Assembly (NCBI GenBank): GCA_017848155.1
Contig: JAGAKC010000225.1
Location: 1-5,698, forward strand
DNA: 5,698 nucleotides
DNA from: Oscillospiraceae bacterium
GTDB taxonomy: Bacteria; Bacillota; Clostridia; Oscillospirales; Ruminococcaceae
Direction of reading: 5' to 3'
Shown piece after piece: positions 1 through 5,208 of the stretch. Within the stretch, counting starts at the first letter, position 1. Each line of letters starts with the position of its first letter. The translations under genes and the position numbers were made by a program. The notes beneath the pieces were generated by a model. It ran no database searches, was not told the origin of the DNA, and worked only from the letters and a program-made list of their open reading frames with translations.

Positions 1-493
1 CCCTGTGGCTCGTACCGAGCATCTGATCCTTTTCGTCGGAGTAGAGGTCAAGACGGAAGCTGTCAAAATCCGACAGCTTCAGCGGTGATACGGAGTTCAG
101 CTCCTCTGCGGCGACATTAAGCATCTTCCTGCGGAAGCACTCGCACCATTTTCCGTCATATGTGCCCTTGTCACGGCATTTGGGGCAGGTGTATATCCTG
201 TCAAGATAGTCCGCAGGAAATCCGCCCTTCTGAAGCAGTGCCTGCATATTCTGCTGTATCGAGAGGTTGTTTTTTTCCAGCTGCTTCAGCTGTTCGCTGC
301 GGCCGTCCTCTTTTTTCAGCATCAGCATAATAAGCTCGCTGGATGTATCGGCAAGGATCCCTTCAAGCTGGGCGTATTCGGGTATCCTGCTGCATACCTC
401 GGCGTGGCGGCGGCTCTCCTCGTTGCGGTTGAGCATACGCTGCTGCTCTATCTGCTCCGATGCCTTGTTAAAATAGTATTCGTTAAAACTCAT
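1..493 (-). CDS. DnaC/DnaI-like helicase-loader ATPase, N-terminal part (runs off left edge)
   Basis: Reading from ATG at 493 to the window edge gives 164 residues of an open frame with no stop. It starts MSFNEYYFNKASEQIEQQRM, continues as a charged helical region (about residues 10-85), then a four-cysteine cluster (C103, C106, C117, C119 within CPKCRDKGTYDGKWCECF), then a segment ending SDFDSFRLDLYS. This order (helical N-terminus, zinc-binding knuckle, then a lead-in to the AAA+ core) is typical of clostridial DnaC/DnaI-type loaders, which place the replicative helicase on DNA. The Walker A motif should follow shortly but lies outside the window, so ATPase activity is inferred. The start is supported by AAGGA about 11 nt upstream in an 18-nt gap after the DnaD-domain gene, so the two are almost certainly co-transcribed. 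The zinc knuckle distinguishes it from plain IstB transposon ATPases, and no transposase is visible. About half the usual length is present. Confidence 0.85.
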   Translation of the reverse strand, partial: MSFNEYYFNKASEQIEQQRMLNRNEESRRHAEVCSRIPEYAQLEGILADTSSELIMLMLKKEDGRSEQLKQLEKNNLSIQQNMQALLQKGGFPADYLDRIYTCPKCRDKGTYDGKWCECFRRKMLNVAAEELNSVSPLKLSDFDSFRLDLYSDEKDQMLGTSHR

Positions 494-511
494 CTGTTAT
501 TTATCCTTTTT

Positions 512-1525
512 TCAGCTGCGGTATTTCTGAAGCACGTCCATCATGACATCGTTGACATCTATGGATGACGGGCTGTCAGACGCCGCCTGTGTGGTCTTTA
601 CGGTCTTTCTGCGTGATGCGCTTTCCTGTTGTGCGGCCTCTCTGGTGGAGATACCTGCCGCTTTCCAGTTTTCAAGTATCTTGTTCGTGTAGCTGAAATT
701 CATTCCGCCCGTATTATCGAGGGTAAGCTCATACGCAAGCAGTATCATGTCAGCGCTGAAATCCCAGTCCTCCGACCATGTTTTGATAAATCCAAGCTGC
801 TTCGGTGAGAATTTCGTTTTAAGCTCCATAGCCGTGCGCAGCTGCTCCTCGATAGTGAAGCGCTTTTCCAGCTTTGCAAGACGAATGTCCGCATCAGCCG
901 CAGTGACTATCCCGTCATCAGCCCATGTCTGTGCAACGCTCTGGATATACCCCGGGGTAGTCTTACCTATCCTGAAGCAGTATTTCAGCAGCATCGCCGA
1001 CACCTCCGCAGGCAGACCGTAGTGGTCAACCAGCATAAGTATCGTCCTGCTTTCAGGCTGCTTAAGGAGCCTGCCGTACAGCGTCTGCGCCTCTGTGAAA
1101 AGGTATTGAATAGCCTTGTCGGTATTGATGCGGCCTGCAATGTCGGACGGGGTATATATCGCTGCGCCGTCGTCTGACAGCTTTCTTACGCTTGCCGCAG
1201 GTGTTTTCTGCTCTGTCGGCTCGGTCATTTCGGGCAGTATCTCCTGTACCGAAGTATCATCGGCTGCGGCGGTAAGAGAGCCGTTGTCCGCGCGTATGAT
1301 ACCTCTCTGCACCCAGAAAAGAGCAGCATCCTCAAGCTCGCCCTCTCTGCGGAATCCGAGCTTTTCCACAAGCTCCTTGTCCGAAAAAAGAGTTCCGCCG
1401 TGCCTCAGCAGAAACATCAGCAGCTTCAGCGAATCACCGCTTGCGAGCTTTATATATTTGTCAACAACGCTTGACGGTACAGCGAATACACTGTTCCATT
1501 CACCGGCGTTAAGGGAATAGTTCAT
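512..1525 (-). CDS. DnaD-domain replication initiation (primosome) protein
   Basis: 337 residues from the ATG at 1525. The N-terminal ~80 residues look like a winged-helix domain (DSLKLLMFLLRHGG, then DKELVEKLGF). After a polar linker come two DnaD/DnaB-type helical modules. The first, about residues 127-213, contains YIQSVAQTW (193-201). The second, about 223-298, contains YTNKILENW (279-287), the family's C-terminal YxxxIxxxW signature. A basic, low-complexity tail ends the protein. DnaD-family proteins remodel DNA at origins and recruit the helicase loader in Firmicutes. The two-module layout followed by a loader ATPase resembles the Bacillus dnaB-dnaI pair, which supports a primosome role. 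An in-frame ATG at 1567 exists but lies between the -35 and -10 boxes of the upstream promoter, so it cannot be on the mRNA. The 1525 start has a well-placed GGTGATC ribosome binding site. Which DnaB/DnaD subgroup it belongs to is not decidable here. Confidence 0.9.
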   Translation of the reverse strand: MNYSLNAGEWNSVFAVPSSVVDKYIKLASGDSLKLLMFLLRHGGTLFSDKELVEKLGFRREGELEDAALFWVQRGIIRADNGSLTAAADDTSVQEILPEMTEPTEQKTPAASVRKLSDDGAAIYTPSDIAGRINTDKAIQYLFTEAQTLYGRLLKQPESRTILMLVDHYGLPAEVSAMLLKYCFRIGKTTPGYIQSVAQTWADDGIVTAADADIRLAKLEKRFTIEEQLRTAMELKTKFSPKQLGFIKTWSEDWDFSADMILLAYELTLDNTGGMNFSYTNKILENWKAAGISTREAAQQESASRRKTVKTTQAASDSPSSIDVNDVMMDVLQKYRS

Positions 1526-1527
1526 CT

Positions 1528-1534
1528 GATCACC
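1528..1534 (-). promoter_or_regulatory. Ribosome binding site deciding the DnaD-domain start
   Basis: On the minus strand GGTGATC sits 2 nt before the ATG at 1525. It matches the downstream half of the extended anti-Shine-Dalgarno complement (AGGAGGTGATC), so despite the short gap its aligned spacing is normal. It selects 1525 over the upstream ATG at 1567. Confidence 0.6.
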
Positions 1535-1557
1535 CGATAAAAATAATACTTTATAAT

Positions 1558-1586
1558 ATGATACCATAATTCCGTTTTTTTTGCAA
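1558..1586 (-). promoter_or_regulatory. Sigma-A promoter of the DnaD/helicase-loader operon
   Basis: On the minus strand: -35 TTGCAA (1586-1581), 17-nt spacer, -10 TATCAT (1563-1558). The predicted transcription start is near 1551, leaving a leader of about 25 nt before the ATG at 1525. Confidence 0.7.
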
Positions 1587-1618
1587 TAGAAAATGAGAAC
1601 GTGTAATCGGTGTCACGA

Positions 1619-1631
1619 AGAAAAATTTTCT
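1619..1631. other. Short perfect palindrome upstream of the GH31 promoter
   Basis: AGAAAA-A-TTTTCT is a perfect 6-bp inverted repeat around one base, ending 8 bp before the GH31 -35 box. It is also upstream of the divergent operon promoter. It could be an operator, but AT-rich palindromes of this size arise easily by chance in such a region. Confidence 0.2.
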
Positions 1632-1639
1632 CACGGTAC

Positions 1640-1668
1640 TTGAAAATATGAGCGTAATGAGGTAAAAT
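1640..1668 (+). promoter_or_regulatory. Sigma-A promoter of the GH31 gene
   Basis: -35 TTGAAA (1640-1645), 17-nt spacer, -10 TAAAAT (1663-1668). A start near 1675 gives a leader of about 65-70 nt. TATAAT at 1672-1677 lies just downstream but lacks a partner at proper spacing. The 217-bp gap between the divergent genes holds nothing else recognisable apart from the operon promoter. Confidence 0.65.
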
Positions 1669-1728
1669 GTATATAATTAGTTAAAAAGGTTTTTCTTAAA
1701 ATGTGACAGGTAATTCGATTTGTATAAC

Positions 1729-1736
1729 AGAAAGGA
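1729..1736 (+). promoter_or_regulatory. Ribosome binding site of the GH31 gene
   Basis: AGAAAGGA, 6 nt before the ATG at 1743. Strong and well spaced; it confirms this start, and no other in-frame start lies between the promoter and it. Confidence 0.75.
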
Positions 1737-1742
1737 AAAAGC

Positions 1743-3806
1743 ATGATCTACACCGAAAACAACCGACTTATAATTTCAAACGGAAACTCCCGGGTATGGA
1801 TAGAGCCATGGGGAGAGGATTCGCTTCGTGTCAGGATGACAGCAGCGCCTGAAATGGACAAGCACGACTGGGCGCTTTGTGAGCCTGTGAAGTGGTGCGT
1901 ACCGACATTCCGTGAGGAAACTGTTGATACTACAGACCCGTGGTACAGGGGAGAGGAGTATTCGCATTATCACTCCACAGGAACTGACCATTACATCACA
2001 AACGGAAAGATCACCGCAAAGGTGGACTATGAGGACCGCATCAGCTTCTACAATCAGCGTGGAGAGCTTCTCACCGAGGAATACTGGCGTGACCGCAACC
2101 GTATCAACCGCTACTGTGTTCCGCTGCGTGTTGTTGCAAGGGAGCTGAAATGCCGTCAGGGCGGTACTGATTACGAGCTTACCGCACGCTTTGAAGCATT
2201 CGATGATGAAAAGATATTCGGTATGGGTCAGTATCAGGAAAAACACCTTGATAAAAAGGGTGCAGTGCTGGAGCTTGCTCACCGTAACTCACAGGCAAGC
2301 GTGCCGTTTATGATATCCAGCCGTGGCTATGGCTTTCTTTGGAACAATCCTGCGATCGGTACGGCTACATTCGGCACAAACAAGACCGAGTGGTATGCAA
2401 AGAGCACCCAGAAGCTGGACTATTTCATCACAGCAGGGGACACGCCTGCCGATATAGAAAGAAACTACACAGCCGCTGTCGGCAGAGCGCCCAGAATGCC
2501 CGAGTACGGACTTGGCTACTGGCAGTGCAAGCTGCGCTATCGCACACAGGACGAGATACTTGCCGTTGCACGTGAGCACAAGCGCCGTGGACTTCCGATG
2601 GACGCTATCGTTGTGGATTTCTTCCACTGGACAAGACAGGGCGATTTCAGGTTCGAGCCTCGTGACTGGCCTGACCCCGATGCAATGGTAAAGGAGCTTA
2701 AGGAGCTTGGCATCGAAACTGTAGTTTCGGTATGGCCTACCATTGACGAAAAGAGCGAGAATTTCTGGGAGATGGCGGATAAGGGATATCTTGTATCGGC
2801 TGACCGTGGAAACGGACTTCATATGACATGGATGGGAAACACCGTGTTCTATGACGCTACCCACCCCGGAGCGCAGAAATTCGTGTGGGAGAAGTGCAGG
2901 GAGAATTATTATACAAAGGGAATACGCACGTTCTGGCTTGACGAGGCAGAGCCTGAATACGGTCCTTATGATTTTGACAATTACCGTTATTACGCAGGAA
3001 CGGCGCTCCAGTGCACCAACATCTATCCGCTGATGTATGCGAAGGGCTTCTATGACGGGCTTAAGGCGGAGGGCGAGCAGGATGTTCTGAGCCTTGTGCG
3101 CTGCGCATGGGCAGGCAGCCAGAAATACGGTGTGCTTACATGGTCGGGCGATATCCATTCCTCATTCCGTGCAATGAGAGAGCAGCTCCAGGCAGGTCTT
3201 AACATGTGCGTTGCGGGTATTCCGTGGTGGACGTCGGATATCGGCGGCTTCCTTGGCGGAGATATCTCGGACGAGAGCTTCCGGGAGCTTCTGGTAAGAT
3301 GGTTCCAGTGGGGAGCATTCTGTCCCGTATTCCGCATGCACGGCGAGCGCAGCCCCTGGTACGAGCGTGAGCAGGAGTTCATTGACGGAGTACGTCAGCT
3401 TACATCCGGTCAGGACAACGAGGTATGGAGCTTCGGTGAGGATAACTATGAGATACTGAAAAAGTACCTGTTCATCAGAGAAAAGCTGCGCCCGTACATC
3501 AGGAAAGCCATGGATATATGCAGTGAAACGGGACTTCCTGTGATGCGTCCGCTGTTCTTTGATTTCAGCGGTGACAAGACCGCATGGAACACCGAGGACG
3601 AATACATGTTTGGAAGTGATATCCTTGTTGCGCCTGTTATGGAGCAGGGTGCAAGGGAGCGTACAGTGTACCTGCCCGAGGGTACACGCTGGACAGACGC
3701 TTACACGAATACGGTATACGACGGGGGTCAGACAGTGACCGTACCTGCGCCGATCGATATAATCCCCGTGTTTATCCGTGAGGGCGCAGATATCAGCATC
3801 TATTAA
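1743..3806 (+). CDS. GH31 family alpha-glycosidase, probable alpha-xylosidase
   Basis: A complete 687-residue protein without signal peptide or membrane segment, so it probably acts in the cytoplasm on imported oligosaccharides. GH31 enzymes are retaining exo-alpha-glycosidases (alpha-glucosidases, alpha-xylosidases and relatives). Visible landmarks in order: N-terminal beta-sandwich region (about 1-240) with IFGMGQYQE (158-166); the TIM-barrel opening YGLGYWQCKLRYRTQDEI (255-272); barrel strand IVVDFFHW with D292; the nucleophile motif FWLDEAEPE with D400 and E405; the acid/base motif WSGD with D470; the substrate-site RMHGERSP with H533; and a C-terminal beta-sandwich (about 625-687). All key catalytic residues are intact. 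The WLDxxEPE form and the YWQxK barrel start resemble bacterial alpha-xylosidases more than classical alpha-glucosidases, but specificity is an inference. An alpha-xylosidase would remove xylose from xyloglucan fragments. No transporter or other sugar gene is adjacent, and the gene is monocistronic between its own promoter and a terminator. Confidence 0.93.
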   Translation: MIYTENNRLIISNGNSRVWIEPWGEDSLRVRMTAAPEMDKHDWALCEPVKWCVPTFREETVDTTDPWYRGEEYSHYHSTGTDHYITNGKITAKVDYEDRISFYNQRGELLTEEYWRDRNRINRYCVPLRVVARELKCRQGGTDYELTARFEAFDDEKIFGMGQYQEKHLDKKGAVLELAHRNSQASVPFMISSRGYGFLWNNPAIGTATFGTNKTEWYAKSTQKLDYFITAGDTPADIERNYTAAVGRAPRMPEYGLGYWQCKLRYRTQDEILAVAREHKRRGLPMDAIVVDFFHWTRQGDFRFEPRDWPDPDAMVKELKELGIETVVSVWPTIDEKSENFWEMADKGYLVSADRGNGLHMTWMGNTVFYDATHPGAQKFVWEKCRENYYTKGIRTFWLDEAEPEYGPYDFDNYRYYAGTALQCTNIYPLMYAKGFYDGLKAEGEQDVLSLVRCAWAGSQKYGVLTWSGDIHSSFRAMREQLQAGLNMCVAGIPWWTSDIGGFLGGDISDESFRELLVRWFQWGAFCPVFRMHGERSPWYEREQEFIDGVRQLTSGQDNEVWSFGEDNYEILKKYLFIREKLRPYIRKAMDICSETGLPVMRPLFFDFSGDKTAWNTEDEYMFGSDILVAPVMEQGARERTVYLPEGTRWTDAYTNTVYDGGQTVTVPAPIDIIPVFIREGADISIY

Positions 3807-3822
3807 AGATCCACAAAAAGAA

Positions 3823-3849
3823 CACGGCGCTGAAAAAAACAGCGCCGTG
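3823..3849. terminator. Terminator hairpin after the GH31 gene, possibly bidirectional
   Basis: CACGGCGCTG (3823-3832) and CAGCGCCGTG (3840-3849) form a perfect 10-bp stem with an A7 loop, 16 nt after the GH31 stop. On the plus strand the tail is only moderately T-rich (AATTGTTTCATT). On the minus strand the tail TTCTTTTTG is better, so it could also back up the terminator of the convergent RNA. Confidence 0.75.
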
Positions 3850-3869
3850 AATTGTTTCATTAATACAGT

Positions 3870-3905
3870 AACACTAAGACCCCCGCGCCTGACATGACGC
3901 GGGGG
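3870..3905 (-). terminator. Terminator at the 3' end of the minus-strand structured RNA
   Basis: On the minus strand CCCCCGCG (3905-3898) pairs perfectly with CGCGGGGG (3887-3880) across a 10-nt loop, followed by TCTTAGTGTT. It is the first strong GC stem downstream of the RNA promoter. The T-tract is imperfect, so some read-through into the next hairpin is possible. Confidence 0.6.
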
Positions 3906-4220
3906 AGATGTATTAAGTTGTGATCAAGTATTACATCGGAGTGTACCTCTTTATAAAATTTGGTTGGTCGAAGAAAATTTTATCAGTACATCGGATTTTA
4001 TCCTTTCGCAGATTCCATAAACCTCTTTACTATCTGAGCTATAACTGTGCATTTTGGAATCACCTGCTTTACTAAGTGATAGATCTATGTCAACGCTTAT
4101 AGCGGTAAGGGGTCCATCTGCGCTCCCTGTAACTGTAAAGTCGTTTTAATTCAGTTAAACACTGTTGTCAAGGCAGCTTCTGCACTACTGTGCAGCCCAT
4201 TCACCCTCAGATCAGGACTT

Positions 4221-4274
4221 TCAGTCTCGGCACGAGCCGCAGATGAATATGGTCTTAGGTTCTGAAATTTCCAT
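4221..4274 (-). other. Micro-ORF of 17 codons inside the structured RNA
   Basis: ATG at 4274, preceded by AAAGGAG at 8 nt, encodes MEISEPKTIFICGSCRD and stops at 4221. It has a CxxC pair but resembles nothing I recognise. Its ribosome-binding sequence and coding bases also take part in the predicted stems (TGAAATTT/AAATTTCA), so the Shine-Dalgarno may be structural coincidence. Translation is not established. Confidence 0.2.
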
Positions 4275-4293
4275 TGGACTCGCTCCTTTCATA

Positions 4294-4329
4294 CTAAATT
4301 TCAAGCCTTCTAAGTGTTGTCGTGTTCAT
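4294..4329 (-). other. Micro-ORF of 11 codons inside the structured RNA
   Basis: ATG at 4329 follows a perfect AAGGAGGT with a 7-nt gap and encodes MNTTTLRRLEI before TAG at 4296-4294. Its stop lies 4 nt before the AAAGGAG-containing stretch of the next micro-ORF, a coupled-looking arrangement. No family is recognised; it could equally be an accident of a G/A-rich RNA loop. Confidence 0.2.
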
Positions 4330-4501
4330 CTTGATGACCTCCTTCATTGTCGAGGATAAGTCGGTAGATGTTTTGCTGCTTAACCCATCGGATCGTACCT
4401 CTTTCGTAAGATTTTCGGTCTTTCTTGGTAAGACTTCGGGAAGTTTTCAGACCATTTTCCGGATTCCCTCCGGCTGTTCTGTGTTCTCTTTCCTTGTATA
4501 T

Positions 4502-4530
4502 ATATTACCATAGAATTTGTATAAAGTCAA
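4502..4530 (-). promoter_or_regulatory. Strong sigma-A promoter of the structured RNA
   Basis: On the minus strand: -35 TTGACT (4530-4525), exactly 17-nt spacer, -10 TAATAT (4507-4502). The predicted start is an A near 4495. The surrounding stretch is AT-rich. This is one of the two best promoters in the window although no good protein gene follows it. Confidence 0.75.
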
Positions 4531-4549
4531 TAGTTTTTATCAACTTTGT

Positions 4550-4574
4550 ACTTGTCTGTTTGTACAAGTTTTTT
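4550..4574. other. Inverted repeat between the divergent RNA and DUF1292 promoters
   Basis: ACTTGT (4550-4555) and ACAAGT (4564-4569) form a 6-bp inverted repeat with an 8-nt loop, followed on the plus strand by a run of T (4569-4574). It could be a weak terminator or, given its place 20 bp upstream of the RNA promoter's -35, a regulator site. Evidence is only the symmetry. Confidence 0.25.
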
Positions 4575-4647
4575 CAGCGCTGATTGGGCAAACTTCTGAT
4601 TTTTTTACGCAAACGTCATGTTTTGAGGTTTTTGCTGTTTTTTCGTA

Positions 4648-4676
4648 TTGACAATATCATGCGGATAGTGTAAAAT
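4648..4676 (+). promoter_or_regulatory. Sigma-A promoter of the DUF1292 gene
   Basis: Perfect -35 TTGACA (4648-4653), 17-nt spacer, -10 TAAAAT (4671-4676). A T-rich stretch (4621-4645) directly upstream could act as an UP element. The start is predicted near 4683, giving a leader of about 44 nt that contains a small GCGC/GCGC hairpin (about 4687-4702). Confidence 0.8.
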
Positions 4677-4726
4677 AGATATATACCGCGCTGCAAAAAG
4701 CGCCTTGATCGAAAGGAAATAATAAT

Positions 4727-5056
4727 ATGTCTGAAGATATGAATAATGCAGTACTTGATGAGGAAGAGGGCATAATCGAGCTTGAGGACGAGGACGGAAA
4801 CGTTGTTCGTTTTGAGTTCATTGATGCTGTGGAGCACAACGGTGTTACTTATTATGCACTTGTACCCGAGTCTGACGAGGAAGATGGCGCTGATCAGTTC
4901 GTTGTACTGAAGGAGCAGGAGATCGACGGTCAGTCCATGCTTGCCACCATCGACAGTGATGAAGAGTATCAGGAGATGGGCGAGATATTCCTTCAGCGTT
5001 TTGCTGAGCTTGCAGGCTATGACGAGGATGAGGACGAAGCTGAGGAGCTTCAGTAA
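4727..5056 (+). CDS. DUF1292 family acidic protein (YrzB-like)
   Basis: 109 residues, complete, very acidic, no membrane segment or signal peptide. The core IIELEDEDGNVVRFEFIDAV (about 15-34), followed by GVTYYALVPESDEED and QFVVLKEQEIDGQSML, is the DUF1292 pattern: a small beta-rich domain with an Asp/Glu-rich C-terminus (EMGEIFLQRFAELAGYDEDEDEAEELQ spread over 84-109). The family is widespread in Firmicutes and its molecular role is unknown. In many relatives it lies with the Holliday-junction resolvase-like ruvX/yrrK gene, but here it stands alone behind its own promoter. The start at 4727 is set by AAAGGA (4712-4717), 9 nt upstream. No clear Rho-independent terminator follows; the next strong hairpins are in the repeat cluster from 5209. 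Confidence 0.85.
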   Translation: MSEDMNNAVLDEEEGIIELEDEDGNVVRFEFIDAVEHNGVTYYALVPESDEEDGADQFVVLKEQEIDGQSMLATIDSDEEYQEMGEIFLQRFAELAGYDEDEDEAEELQ

Positions 5057-5124
5057 GTCTTAATTTTCCTGTAATAGTCTTGGCTTTATTCGGGATAATA
5101 ACCTTGTAAGGCAAAGAGAAGAGC

Positions 5125-5154
5125 AAAGAAAAGATCACAGTATGGTCGCGAAGC
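5125..5154 (+). repeat. 30-nt direct repeat, copy 1
   Basis: AAAGAAAAGAT followed by CA and then CAGTATGGTCGCGAAGC. It matches copy 2 at 5328-5357 in 28 of 30 positions. In this copy the hairpin half-site (GTATGGTCGC-GAA) is not completed: the sequence diverges right after GCGAAGC, as if the second arm had been lost or replaced. Confidence 0.75.
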
Positions 5155-5208
5155 AAGAATACGCGCGGAATTGGATAAGCAAAGATCAGTTCCTGAAGCA
5201 ATTTTTCT

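Larger units (their letters stand above)
3870..4495 (-). ncRNA. Large structured non-coding RNA, about 625 nt; ROOL-like candidate
   Basis: A 626-nt minus-strand unit bounded by an excellent sigma-A promoter and a GC-rich terminator, with no convincing protein gene. Self-complementary segments, by plus-strand coordinate: CCGGA/TCCGG at 4473-4459 (loop GGGAA); TGAAATTT (4303-4296) with AAATTTCA (4270-4263), with CTTAG/CTAAG outside it; CGGC-TCGT-GCCG near 4239-4228; GACT-GAA-AGTC near 4226-4216; CTGCAC-AGTA-GTGCAG near 4195-4180; GATTCCA/TGGAATC around 4057-4011; ATAAAATTT/AAATTTTAT around 3983-3953. A 19-nt motif recurs near both ends. Several branched arms and a length of about 600 nt in a probable rumen or gut Firmicute match the published ROOL class; OLE RNA is similar in length, but its usual partner membrane-protein gene is absent here. 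Family assignment is inference, since no covariance search was possible. Alternatives: a decayed gene, or an mRNA for micropeptides. Transcript ends are predicted. Confidence 0.6.

Noticed and set aside
747..1520. Plus-strand open frames opposite the DnaD-domain gene
   Set aside because: Serine- and alanine-rich shadow translations with no start signals; the minus-strand protein has clear DnaD signatures.
1776..3860. Three long minus-strand open frames antisense to the GH31 gene (1776-2282, 2289-3158, 3162-3860)
   Set aside because: They mirror a strongly supported coding gene with intact catalytic motifs, lack ribosome binding sites and carry no recognisable domain; they are antisense shadows.
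3870..4495. Group I or group II intron, tmRNA, RNase P RNA or 6S RNA as identity of the structured region
   Set aside because: I looked for a domain V-like stem, a group I core, the GAGGAAAGTCC-type RNase P motif and a tmRNA tag reading frame with tRNA-like ends, and saw none.
4165..4513. Plus-strand open frames of 63-64 residues across the structured RNA
   Set aside because: No promoter or ribosome binding site on that strand and no protein-like conserved pattern; the strong signals in this stretch are on the minus strand.
4616..4839. Minus-strand open frames of 60-73 residues over the DUF1292 promoter and gene start
   Set aside because: They run antisense through a textbook promoter, ribosome binding site and the acidic coding sequence; no initiation signal of their own.
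5057..5124. Possible terminator for the DUF1292 gene
   Set aside because: Only weak AT-rich pairing (TTATT with AATAA) and a 4-bp CCTT/AAGG stem are present, with no T-tract following either.
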